DNA of 7,062 bases. It comes from an uncultured Ruminococcus sp. Its GTDB lineage: Bacteria > Bacillota > Clostridia > Oscillospirales > Ruminococcaceae. The notes under the pieces are model-generated. The model was not told the origin of the DNA. It searched no databases and was given only the letters and a program-made list of their open reading frames with translations. Shown piece after piece: positions 1 to 6,366 of the stretch (the first letter of the stretch is position 1; each line of letters opens with the position of its first letter). A program made the translations under genes and the position numbers. The stretch is taken from NCBI GenBank assembly GCA_946540705.1, contig CAMNJD010000244.1, forward strand, positions 1-7,062, in the 5' to 3' direction.

Positions 1-216
1 TTCAGCGCACCGTTCATCATCACGGACGGAGGGCCTCGCGGTGCAACAACCTTCCTTTCGCTGCTGATGTACCGCAGTGCCTTTACCGCCAATGAAATGG
101 GCTATGCATCGGCGCTGGCGTGGGTCATGTTCCTGCTCTCCGCAGCATTCAGTGCGCTGTTTCTGCTTGCAGGCCGCAGACTGGTCTATTTCGCAGATGA
201 GGAGGCCGAGTCATGA
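1..216 (+). CDS. Sugar ABC transporter permease, MalF/UgpA type (3' end only)
   Basis: This is the last 71 codons of a membrane permease of a binding-protein-dependent carbohydrate importer; the 5' part lies left of the window. The frame is open from base 1 and ends with TGA at 214-216. Seen: a periplasmic-loop stretch with TDGGPRGATTFLS, which matches the family's 'T-GGP-..-T' segment, then YRSAFTANEMGYASALAWVMF, a hallmark of the last transmembrane helix of MalF-type permeases, and a short charged cytoplasmic tail (ADEEAES). Family knowledge: such proteins pair with a MalG-type partner to form the translocation pore and are driven by a cytoplasmic ATPase, often a shared MsmX-type protein in Firmicutes. 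The next gene starts inside its stop codon (ATGA), which supports heterodimer partnership. The transported sugar cannot be told from this fragment. Confidence 0.88.
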   Translation, partial: FSAPFIITDGGPRGATTFLSLLMYRSAFTANEMGYASALAWVMFLLSAAFSALFLLAGRRLVYFADEEAES

Positions 217-1049
217 GGCGGTACAGGCGTGTGCTGCGAATGCTGGTGATCGCGGCGGGAGCGATCCTGATGATCTACCCGCTGCTCTGGCTCTGTACCG
301 CGACAGTCCGCAGCAATACCGACCTGTTTTCCGGCGCGGGAATCCTTCCAAAGCAGGTTGATTTCTCCGGCTGGAAACGGGCATTTTCCTCATACGGCGG
401 ACAGATCTCGCTGCTTGGCGCGATGTGCAATACATATCTGTACGCGATTCCGAAGGTGCTGCTGACACTGATTTCTGTGACGCTGACCGCATACGGCTTC
501 AGCAGGTTCCGATTTACAGGGCGGCGCACACTGATGCTTTGTATGTTTGCGACACTGTTCCTGCCGCAGACAGTGCTGTATGTTCCGCAGTTCGTGATGT
601 TCACAAAACTTGGCTGGGTTGATTCTCCGGCGTATCTTCCGCTGATCACACCGTCTGCACTGGCAGGGGATACGGTTCTGGTTGTCATGCTGATGCAGTT
701 TATCCGGGGTATTCCGAAAACATACGATGAGGCGGCGAGGCTGGACGGATGCAATTCGCTTCAGACACTCTGGTATGTGCTGGTACCTCTGCTGCGTCCT
801 GTTCTGATTTCCTGCGGCCTGATTCAGCTTCTTCATACGCTCAATGATTACATGGGCCCGCTGCTGTATGTAAAAACGCCGCCGCGCTATCCGATATCAG
901 TCTTTGTCAAGCTCTCAATGGACGCAGACAGCGGTTTCGACTGGAACCGTGTGCTGGCAGTCTGCTGCGCGGCCATGCTGCCGCAGGTGATTTTGTATTT
1001 CATAGCACAGCGCTTCACAACGCCGGAAGCAGGCGGTATCAAAGAATAA
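213..1049 (+). CDS. Carbohydrate ABC transporter permease, MalG/UgpE type
   Basis: A 278-residue inner-membrane permease that should form the pore of a sugar importer together with the MalF-type protein encoded just upstream. Seen: an N-terminal hydrophobic helix (about residues 9-30), further membrane segments near 70-97, 106-130, 141-163, 195-212 and 246-265, and a cytoplasmic EAA loop at 173-193 (EAARLDGCNSLQTLWYVLVPL), the site that docks on the ATPase. Length is normal for the family (270-290). The start is firm: GAGGAGG at 199-205 lies 7 nt before the ATG, and that ATG overlaps the upstream stop. In the EAA loop the usual small residue after DG is Cys rather than Ala, a minor variation. 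No binding protein or ATPase gene is in the window, so the substrate remains unknown. It is the last gene of its operon and is followed by a hairpin terminator. Confidence 0.93.
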   Translation: MRRYRRVLRMLVIAAGAILMIYPLLWLCTATVRSNTDLFSGAGILPKQVDFSGWKRAFSSYGGQISLLGAMCNTYLYAIPKVLLTLISVTLTAYGFSRFRFTGRRTLMLCMFATLFLPQTVLYVPQFVMFTKLGWVDSPAYLPLITPSALAGDTVLVVMLMQFIRGIPKTYDEAARLDGCNSLQTLWYVLVPLLRPVLISCGLIQLLHTLNDYMGPLLYVKTPPRYPISVFVKLSMDADSGFDWNRVLAVCCAAMLPQVILYFIAQRFTTPEAGGIKE

Positions 1050-1052
1050 AGG

Positions 1053-1087
1053 AACGGGGAGAAAACCGATGCGGCTTTCTCCCCGTT
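1053..1087. terminator. Bidirectional intrinsic terminator between convergent genes
   Basis: A perfect 12-bp inverted repeat, AACGGGGAGAAA (1053-1064) and TTTCTCCCCGTT (1076-1087), with an 11-nt centre in which CCG and CGG can pair again. It fills almost the whole 42-bp gap between the permease stop (1049) and the acyltransferase stop (1092). On the plus strand the A-rich upper arm pairs with TTTCTCC and only a short T-run (GTTTGGGTT) follows. On the minus strand the hairpin is followed by CCTTTATTCTTT, a better T-rich tail that lies inside the permease stop region. It therefore probably ends both transcripts, more efficiently the leftward one. Confidence 0.82.
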
Positions 1088-1091
1088 TGGG

Positions 1092-2411
1092 TTATTCCTT
1101 CATGCGTTTGACCTGATTCTTGTATTCTTCCTCCGTCAGGACTCCGTCATCAAAGAGCTGCTTCAGCTTCGCAATCTCATCCGCCACAGACTGATTGAGC
1201 GCCTTTTCGCTGCTCTTATCAGCAATCTCTGCTGCGGGATTCTCAGAGATCTCCGCCTCAGCCGCAGTGGTCTTTCTGACTGCGGGAACCAGCCACTTAC
1301 GGATCAGCCAGTCACCGCCGGAGTAGACGACCTGAATCGCCAGCGCAACACCCATTGCGCTGAAAAACACCTTCGGGATAACCTGATAAGCATGCGAGCA
1401 GCGCTCAGCAACAGTCAGGTACCGCGGGCAGAATTCCTGATAGTAGATCGTATCAAAGGTGTAGGAAACAAGGTAGCAGGCAAATGTTGCCTCACTGATA
1501 AACTTTACAACTTTAATGAGCTTCTGATTCTTGCTTGTGATATCGAAGAAGATGAGGAACAGCATCGCGCTGCACAGAGCAACCGGCCAGGAACCATAGT
1601 CGTTATAGTGCTTGGAGAGCATCACATAGTTGTTTTCCTCATTCAGCAGCGACTGGTTATAAGTCGTATTGGAAACCCATGCCAGTCCGATCGCAAACAT
1701 TACAATGAAATATGCCTTGTTTGCAAGCGTGCGCTTCGGCGGATATTCTCGGATATATGCACCGATCAGATAATATGCGATCGGGTAGCAGCGAACGAAA
1801 TAGCCGGGGAACAAACGGATCTGCGTCGCATCCTCGAATCCGACGAAAAAGCTCTGCGAAACAACCGTGATAACCAGTGTCGTGATGAGCATGATCTGTT
1901 TTTGCTTCTTGTCCTTCAATCCGTTGAATGCCAGATTGACGAACGGAATGATCAGGAACATGCAGAAATAGTATTCTACGTACCATGCATACTGCGCATC
2001 GGTGAACATGAACAGTCCGCGGATAAACACCCAGGCACTGTAGCCGCCGTAGGGGATATCGTACTTGTTCGGCCAATGCTGATGGTCGAATGCATAACAG
2101 ATGACACTGCAAATGATATAGACAATCAGAACACGGAGAATGCCGAGATAATATTTTTTGCTGAGGGTTTTATTCTTCATCAGATAGCCGGTGGTGATCA
2201 TGAACAGCGGAACGCAGCAGTATGCTGCCCAACGGCAGAAGATCGCACCCTGACCGAAATCTCTGGTGATCGGTTCGCTGTAAAAGCCGCTGTAGAGGAA
2301 GAAATGCACGCAGACGACCAACATGCACGCCAGAATCTTGACAATGTCAATTCCGATAAAACGCGGTTTGCCTTCCTGTATCACAGGCGGCTTTGAGACT
2401 TGAACTTCCAT
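1092..2411 (-). CDS. Membrane acyltransferase (Acyl_transf_3/OafA family) with C-terminal SHOCT-like domain
   Basis: A 439-residue multi-pass protein likely to transfer an acyl group, often acetyl, to a cell-surface sugar or other envelope substrate; the real substrate is unknown. Seen: an opening helix at about 18-40 with D22, K25 and H36, the family's N-terminal (R/K)-x10-H pattern; about ten hydrophobic segments; the PLFMITTGYLM stretch; and AWYVEYYFCMFLIIP, which resembles the conserved 'lWyl..l' helix. After the last helix comes an Ala/Glu-rich linker (about 380-407), then 408-439 with IAKLKQLFDDGVLTEEEYKN, a clear SHOCT-type motif. Start: the frame extends to a TTG at 2417, but AAGGAG (2421-2426) lies 9 nt from the ATG at 2409-2411 and only 3 nt from the TTG, so the ATG is chosen. 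It follows recN after 127 bp and may have its own promoter. The family call is solid; the role is not. Confidence 0.88.
   Translation of the reverse strand: MEVQVSKPPVIQEGKPRFIGIDIVKILACMLVVCVHFFLYSGFYSEPITRDFGQGAIFCRWAAYCCVPLFMITTGYLMKNKTLSKKYYLGILRVLIVYIICSVICYAFDHQHWPNKYDIPYGGYSAWVFIRGLFMFTDAQYAWYVEYYFCMFLIIPFVNLAFNGLKDKKQKQIMLITTLVITVVSQSFFVGFEDATQIRLFPGYFVRCYPIAYYLIGAYIREYPPKRTLANKAYFIVMFAIGLAWVSNTTYNQSLLNEENNYVMLSKHYNDYGSWPVALCSAMLFLIFFDITSKNQKLIKVVKFISEATFACYLVSYTFDTIYYQEFCPRYLTVAERCSHAYQVIPKVFFSAMGVALAIQVVYSGGDWLIRKWLVPAVRKTTAAEAEISENPAAEIADKSSEKALNQSVADEIAKLKQLFDDGVLTEEEYKNQVKRMKE
1095..1190 (-). other. SHOCT-like C-terminal domain of the acyltransferase
   Basis: Residues 408-439 of the acyltransferase read SVADEIAKLKQLFDDGVL followed by TEEEYKNQVKRMKE. 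This fits the SHOCT pattern: an amphipathic helix with a leucine-rich 'I.KLK.L.D.G.(I/L)T.EEF/Y...K..L' signature. SHOCT is a short helical hairpin found at protein ends, often attached to membrane proteins, and is thought to mediate oligomerisation or protein contacts; its exact function is poorly known. Here it is joined by a flexible Ala/Glu/Ser linker (1191-1274) to the membrane domain and should face the cytoplasm if the last helix ends inside. Confidence 0.78.
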
Positions 2412-2427
2412 TTGCAAAAACTCCTTT

Positions 2428-2450
2428 GTATTACAATACTAATTTGGTAT
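2428..2450. promoter_or_regulatory. Operator-like overlapping palindromes before the acyltransferase
   Basis: Two overlapping dyads lie just upstream of the acyltransferase Shine-Dalgarno site. The first is GTATT-AC-AATAC (2428-2439), perfect over five pairs, with two further matched pairs outside one mismatch. The second is ATACTAATTTGGTAT (2436-2450), in which six of seven pairs match around a central base. Together they give three GTAT/ATAC half-sites. They overlap the only promoter-like pair I see (minus strand TTGCGG at 2455-2460 and TATTGT at 2433-2438, 16 nt apart), so a repressor bound here could block transcription. A/T-rich DNA yields such dyads by chance, so this is a tentative call and no regulator is assigned. 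Confidence 0.35.
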
Positions 2451-2460
2451 CCCGCCGCAA
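2433..2460 (-). promoter_or_regulatory. Possible sigma-A-type promoter of the acyltransferase gene
   Basis: On the minus strand TTGCGG (2455-2460) and TATTGT (2433-2438) are separated by 16 nt and have four of six consensus bases each. Transcription would then begin near 2426, leaving a very short leader of about 15 nt that carries the AAGGAG site. The match is weak, and read-through from recN is an equally good explanation. Confidence 0.3.
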
Positions 2461-2493
2461 AATGCAGCACAGAAAACCGTTTCCTTATATAGA

Positions 2494-2522
2494 CAGGAAA
2501 AGTTCCTGACCGGTTACACCGG
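2494..2522. repeat. Pair of short inverted repeats downstream of recN
   Basis: CAGGAA-AAG-TTCCTG (2494-2508) and CCGGT-TAC-ACCGG (2510-2522) stand side by side, 16 nt past the recN stop on the minus strand. In transcript order the CCGGT hairpin comes first, followed by the CAGGAA hairpin, with no uninterrupted T-run after either. They could form a weak transcript-end structure or slow decay of the recN mRNA, but they do not make a classical terminator. The rest of the 127-bp gap holds the acyltransferase promoter region and no gene. Confidence 0.4.
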
Positions 2523-2538
2523 AGCAACGATTCCAGAT

Positions 2539-4209
2539 TTAAGGCTCATTCAGCGAGCCGGCGCTGACCAGCGCTTCCTCTGCGGTTTGCAGCAGCAGCT
2601 CGGAATTATCATCACCGCCCATGATCCGTGCAATTTCTGCGATTCGTGCGGCCTTATCCAGCACTTTTACTTCTGTACGGGTCGAGGTATCCGTGCTGTG
2701 CTTTTCAATCAGCAAATGATGTGTTGCCTGTGTTGCAAGCTGTGCCAGATGCGTCACACAGATGATCTGATGATGCTTTGACAGCGCACGGAGCTTCAGG
2801 CCGATCTTTTGCGCGGCCTTACCGCTGACGCCCGTGTCGATCTCGTCAAAGATCAGTGTGGGGATCGAATCTCTCTCCGCCAGTACAGCCTTCAGCGCAA
2901 GCATCATGCGAGAGAGCTCACCGCCTGACGCGATCTGTGCGATTGGCTTGGGAGGCTCGCCCGGGTTTGCGGAGATCAGAAACTCCGCATGATCCATGCC
3001 GTTCGGTGTCAGCTTTCCCTGTGTCAGCGCAACTGACAGCTTCACTCGCGGCATATTCAGCTCTGCAAGCTCCTCACCGACACGCCGGGAAAACTGTTCT
3101 GCAAGCTGCTGTCGGTGTGCAGTCAGCTTTTTCGCCAGTTCCGTGACGCGATGCAGGCGCTCGGAACGCTCCTGCGAGAGCTTTGTCAGCCGGTCGGCAT
3201 CGGTTTCGATCGCTTCGACCTCTTTCAGCGCATTGTCATAAATTGAGCGCAGTCCGTCGGCGTCAGTATGATACCGGATTGTCATAGTGTTCACAGCATT
3301 TCTGCGGTCGTTGAGCTTTGCAAACTCAGCAGGGGAGAGCTGTCCGCCGGTGAACACGGCGGTTTCGTCGGCGATATCACGCAGTTCAATATTCAGCGCA
3401 CGAAGCCGCTCAGCAAGCGGTTCTGCCTCAGAATCTTCATCTGCAAGCCGGTCAAGCTGATCGCAGGCAAGCGCCAGGGCATCCGAAATATTCTCATCGC
3501 CCTTTATCAGCATCTGCACGACAGTTTCCGCAAGCGAAGCAGTATCCTCTGCGCGGCTGGCAGACTGAAATTGTGATTCCAGCAGCACGTCCTCCTGCGG
3601 CTGCGGATCCAGCTCACCGATCTCCGAAATCGTTTCCTGTAATTCCCGCAGACGCGCCAGCTTATCCTGTTCCGCTTTTTTGAGCTGTGTCAGTGTTCTG
3701 GCACAGGCCTGAAGCTGATGAAATTCCTGCCGGTATTCCTCCAGCAGTGAGCAGTCATCGCCGAACTGATCAAGCACATCGAGATGCCGTTCCGGCCGCA
3801 GCAAAATCTGATTGTCATGCTGTCCGTGGATATTGACCAAAGTCTCACCCAGAGCGCGAAGCAGTGCGGCGGGAGCAGATTTTCCGTTGACACGGCCGAT
3901 GCTTCCGCCGTCAGCGGAGATCTCGCGGGTCAGAAGCAGCTCGTCATCTTCGCTGCTGACATGAAATTCCGAAAGCACAGCTCTGGTCTCATCAGAGAGC
4001 GGTGAGAACAATGCCGTGACAGTCGCACGCTTGCAGCCGGTTCTGACAAGATCCTTGCTTGTGCGCTGTCCCAGAACGGCCTGTATACCGTGAATCAGTA
4101 TGGATTTACCTGCACCGGTCTCACCGGTGAACGCATTGAATCCGGATTCCAGCGGGATCACTGCGGACTCAATCACTGCCAGATTTTCAATAGAGAGTTC
4201 CCTTAACAT
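2539..4209 (-). CDS. recN: DNA repair protein RecN
   Basis: A 556-residue SMC-like ATPase of the cytoplasm that acts early in double-strand break repair, holding DNA ends or sister chromosomes together for RecA-dependent recombination. Seen: the RecN N-terminus (LRELSIENLAVI), Walker A GETGAGKS at 29-36, a middle rich in charged heptads (about 155-380) expected to form the short coiled coil, ABC signature SGGELSRMM from 428, Walker B LIFDEIDTGVSG with D455-E456, and the VTHLAQLA switch-histidine region near 485-492. Length matches the family (550-575) and every ATPase motif is intact. The ATG lies 3 nt after the argR stop; GGGGG (4216-4220), 6 nt before the ATG, is a modest ribosome site using a G-U pair, so translation is probably coupled to argR. 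Linkage of recN to argR is typical of Firmicutes. No LexA-type site is visible at the junction. Confidence 0.98.
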   Translation of the reverse strand: MLRELSIENLAVIESAVIPLESGFNAFTGETGAGKSILIHGIQAVLGQRTSKDLVRTGCKRATVTALFSPLSDETRAVLSEFHVSSEDDELLLTREISADGGSIGRVNGKSAPAALLRALGETLVNIHGQHDNQILLRPERHLDVLDQFGDDCSLLEEYRQEFHQLQACARTLTQLKKAEQDKLARLRELQETISEIGELDPQPQEDVLLESQFQSASRAEDTASLAETVVQMLIKGDENISDALALACDQLDRLADEDSEAEPLAERLRALNIELRDIADETAVFTGGQLSPAEFAKLNDRRNAVNTMTIRYHTDADGLRSIYDNALKEVEAIETDADRLTKLSQERSERLHRVTELAKKLTAHRQQLAEQFSRRVGEELAELNMPRVKLSVALTQGKLTPNGMDHAEFLISANPGEPPKPIAQIASGGELSRMMLALKAVLAERDSIPTLIFDEIDTGVSGKAAQKIGLKLRALSKHHQIICVTHLAQLATQATHHLLIEKHSTDTSTRTEVKVLDKAARIAEIARIMGGDDNSELLLQTAEEALVSAGSLNEP

Positions 4210-4212
4210 TCC

Positions 4213-4653
4213 TTACCCCCAGATGTGGGATTCCAGTTGATGCACAAGCTGTTTGGCACTGACTTCCGATCGTGTCAGTATAAAAATAGTGTCATCTCCG
4301 GCGATCGTTCCGACAATTTCCGGAAGCTGGAGCTTATCCAGAACAGAGCATGCTGCCTGTGCAGTGCCGGGCTGGCAAGTGATGACAACCGTGTTCATCG
4401 CAAAGTCGATCTTCTGAACAACATCCGTCATCAGATTGCTGGCCGCAGGTGCAGCAGCAGGCGATTTCGCATAACAGTTCCGGCCCCCGGAGGTTCGCTT
4501 TTTCCGGAGCTTTAGCTGTCGGATATCACGCGAGATCGTGGCCTGTGTCACAGGAAAGCCCTGTTTCTCGAGCAGCTCGCGTAGCATCTCCTGTGTCGTG
4601 ACCTCATTGGTCTGAATGAGTTGTAAAATCATTTCATGTCTGGCATTGGGCAT
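4213..4653 (-). CDS. argR: Arginine repressor ArgR
   Basis: A 146-residue transcription factor that binds ARG boxes as a hexamer with L-arginine as co-repressor, controlling arginine synthesis and often catabolism. Seen: an N-terminal winged helix-turn-helix (residues 1-60) with the signature QATISRDIRQLKLRK at 37-51, a short Ala/Pro linker, and a C-terminal oligomerisation and ligand-binding core (about 73-146) carrying PGTAQAA at 95-101 and GTIAGDDT at 115-122, whose paired aspartates contact arginine in this family. Start: the frame runs up to an ATG at 4701, but AGGAGG (4663-4668) lies 9 nt before the ATG at 4651-4653, and the resulting length equals that of usual ArgR proteins. Another ATG at 4657-4659 is too close to the site. 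I saw no convincing ARG box in the 64-bp gap in front of it. Confidence 0.96.
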   Translation of the reverse strand: MPNARHEMILQLIQTNEVTTQEMLRELLEKQGFPVTQATISRDIRQLKLRKKRTSGGRNCYAKSPAAAPAASNLMTDVVQKIDFAMNTVVITCQPGTAQAACSVLDKLQLPEIVGTIAGDDTIFILTRSEVSAKQLVHQLESHIWG

Positions 4654-4717
4654 TCTCATTGCCCTCCTTTTTCTTGTCATTTCTACGCTGAGGCAATGCA
4701 TAAATCACTGCAGCAGT
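4654..4717 (-). other. 64-bp nadK-argR junction
   Basis: This is the longest gap inside the dxs-recN cluster. It contains the strong AGGAGG ribosome site of argR and a small dyad ACTGC-A-GCAGT (4707-4717) just past the nadK stop. No T-run follows the dyad, so it is not a terminator, and I see no paired -35/-10 elements. The simplest reading is that argR is transcribed from upstream, although a weak internal promoter cannot be ruled out. Confidence 0.5.
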
Positions 4718-5608
4718 TCATTCGTCAAGCGCTTTCAAGGGCTGCATCAGCTTACCTCTGAGCGCATCATAAAATGCATGTCCTTTGCAGTTCACAAAAG
4801 GCATAGCATAAGCGGAGCGCGTTACCGAGAACGACTGTGCATTATGCAGGACGGCTGACTGTGTTCCGTCGATATGCACGGTCAGACCGCCGTCGCCTGC
4901 GCCGCGGTAAGTCACGCGGATGCTGCGCTGCGGCGCAAAAAGCATCGGGCGTGCAAACAGCGAATGCGGACAGATCAGATTCATCTCAATCAGCGACAGA
5001 TCCGGTTCGATCACCGGGCCGCCGGCAGAAAGCGCATAGGCCGTGGAGCCGGTCGGCGTAGAGAAAATGATGCCGTCTGCGCGGTAAACACCGATCTCTT
5101 TATCATCGACCGAAACGGTAAAATCGCAGATCTTACCGTTTAACCGGGAGGCGAAAATATCATTCAGCGCATGGGAAACTGCGCCGTCATGCGCACCGTC
5201 GCGAATAGCCGTTTGCAGCAGCATTCGTTCGCTGATTTCATACTGTCCGGATTCCAGCCGGTCGAGCATATAAAGCTCATCGGCCTCAAATGCCGCAAGA
5301 AATCCGAGCGTTCCTGTGTTGATTCCTACGATCTTCGCGGGTATCGTGTGATTGATTTCAGCATCCAGCAGCAGTTTTTTGGCGCATTGCAGGATCGTTC
5401 CGTCACCGCCGACCGCAATCGCAAAATCCGTGCCGGAAAGGAGCTGTTGATCCGGCAGAAAGCGAATGCCGGAGATCTCAGAAAATCTTTCCGCATCAGC
5501 TTCCGGCATACAGACCTCAGCGCCGTTTTTCAGCAGTCGTTTTGCTGCATCGGCGGCGGTCTGAAATGCATCCCGCTTGGAAAGATTCGGAAACAGAACA
5601 TATTTCAT
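4718..5608 (-). CDS. nadK: NAD kinase
   Basis: A 296-residue cytoplasmic enzyme that phosphorylates NAD+ to NADP+ using ATP or polyphosphate, the only known route to NADP in most bacteria. Seen: the catalytic GGDGT motif at 67-71 within FAIAVGGDGTIL, GINTGTLGFLAAFEADEL (95-112), the NE/D motif as ND at 149-150, and the long conserved block YRADGIIFSTPTGSTAYALS at 175-194. Length is typical of clostridial NadK (about 280-300). Start: an upstream ATG at 5624-5626 overlaps the tlyA stop but has no ribosome site, while AAAGGA (5616-5621) lies 7 nt before the ATG at 5606-5608; the shorter form also begins MKYVLFPN like its relatives. It sits 17 nt after tlyA, a standard neighbour in Firmicutes. 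Confidence 0.97.
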   Translation of the reverse strand: MKYVLFPNLSKRDAFQTAADAAKRLLKNGAEVCMPEADAERFSEISGIRFLPDQQLLSGTDFAIAVGGDGTILQCAKKLLLDAEINHTIPAKIVGINTGTLGFLAAFEADELYMLDRLESGQYEISERMLLQTAIRDGAHDGAVSHALNDIFASRLNGKICDFTVSVDDKEIGVYRADGIIFSTPTGSTAYALSAGGPVIEPDLSLIEMNLICPHSLFARPMLFAPQRSIRVTYRGAGDGGLTVHIDGTQSAVLHNAQSFSVTRSAYAMPFVNCKGHAFYDALRGKLMQPLKALDE

Positions 5609-5625
5609 GGTTAATTCCTTTATCA

Positions 5626-6366
5626 TCAGCCGGTTCGCGCTAATTTTCTGAGGTAGAGCAGATATTCTGTATTCCCGCTGCCGCCTTTGATGGGCGATTC
5701 ACAGTCAGAAACCGGAACCAGTCCGTTCTGCGCAGCATGATCGCGAATGTCCCGCAGCACACGCTGCCGGATCTTTTCATCCCGGACAACGCCGTGCTTA
5801 TTCAGCGCGTTTCTGCCTGCCTCAAACTGCGGTTTGACCAGCAGAACAGCAGTGCCCTGATCCGTCAGCAGAGGGGGCAGCAGCGGAATTATCTGCTTCA
5901 ATGAAATAAATGATACATCACATGCAGCAAAATCAACCGGCAGTCCGTTCGTATCCGGCGGCAAATCGCGCAGATCTGTACCCTCCATTGCAGTGACACG
6001 CGGATCATTCCGCAGCACTTCTGCAAGCTGACCGTGACCGACGTCAACTGCAAGCACGGATACTGCGCCGTTCTGAAGCATACAGTCGGTAAAGCCGCCT
6101 GTCGAAGCGCCGATATCGAGACATCGCAGACCGTTCAGCGCGATCCTGAATTCTGCCAGTGCAAAGCTGAGCTTATAGCCGCCGCGCCCGACAAAGGGCA
6201 GGGGATTGGTCACATGAAGCTCGTCCGAATCAGTGACCTTCTGTGACGCTTTCAGGCAGACCAGTCCGTTGACCGTCACATTTCCGTCTGAGATCAGCGC
6301 CTGTGCGCGGCTGCGCGTCTCGCATAACCCCCTTGCAGCGAGCTCTGCATCCAGACGCCCGCTCAT
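5626..6366 (-). CDS. tlyA: TlyA family rRNA (cytidine-2'-O)-methyltransferase
   Basis: A 246-residue SAM-dependent enzyme that 2'-O-methylates cytidine in rRNA; loss in other species gives capreomycin resistance. Seen: an N-terminal S4 RNA-binding domain (about 3-58, with LAARGLCETRSRAQALI), the linker GRGGYKL, and an FtsJ-like methyltransferase domain with SAM motif DIGASTGGFTD at 84-94. The K-D-K-E catalytic set is complete: K65, D150 (CDVSFISL), K178 (VKPQFE) and E234 (NTEYLLYL). The chain stops 12 residues after E234, without the C-terminal extension of the mycobacterial protein, so it resembles type I TlyA, which modifies only 23S rRNA. Start: the frame extends to 6429, but the ATG at 6364-6366 overlaps the dxs stop (ATGA), has GGGAG 8 nt upstream (6375-6379), and gives the normal N-terminus. 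The old 'hemolysin' label of this family should not be taken as its function. Confidence 0.95.
   Translation of the reverse strand: MSGRLDAELAARGLCETRSRAQALISDGNVTVNGLVCLKASQKVTDSDELHVTNPLPFVGRGGYKLSFALAEFRIALNGLRCLDIGASTGGFTDCMLQNGAVSVLAVDVGHGQLAEVLRNDPRVTAMEGTDLRDLPPDTNGLPVDFAACDVSFISLKQIIPLLPPLLTDQGTAVLLVKPQFEAGRNALNKHGVVRDEKIRQRVLRDIRDHAAQNGLVPVSDCESPIKGGSGNTEYLLYLRKLARTG

Noticed and set aside
275..754. Minus-strand open frame of 159 codons opposite the MalG-type permease
   Set aside because: The plus-strand gene has the EAA motif, correct length and a strong start; the reverse frame has no supporting signal.
1392..2396. Long plus-strand open frame of 334 codons opposite the acyltransferase
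   Set aside because: It lies fully antisense to a gene with clear family motifs and a good ribosome site, its product has no membrane or domain pattern I recognise, and it is rich in residues expected from the reverse complement of hydrophobic codons.
2426..2442. FapR-like lipid-regulator site before the acyltransferase
   Set aside because: One half, TACTAA, resembles a FapR half-site, but the other half does not match TTAGTA at the correct spacing, so assigning that regulator would be guesswork.
2494..2522. Intrinsic terminator for recN
   Set aside because: The two hairpins are short (5-6 bp) and neither is followed by a T-run on the minus strand, so they are listed only as inverted repeats.
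4654..4717. Possible ARG box for ArgR self-control
   Set aside because: No TGAAT-type half-sites in inverted order are present; the only dyad is ACTGC-A-GCAGT, which does not fit the ARG box pattern.
5171..5614. Plus-strand open frame of 147 codons opposite nadK
   Set aside because: It is antisense to the highly conserved NAD kinase, and its product has no domain pattern I recognise.
5609..5626. Longer NadK starting at the ATG that overlaps the tlyA stop
   Set aside because: No ribosome site precedes it, while the ATG at 5606-5608 has AAAGGA at 7 nt and gives the normal N-terminus.
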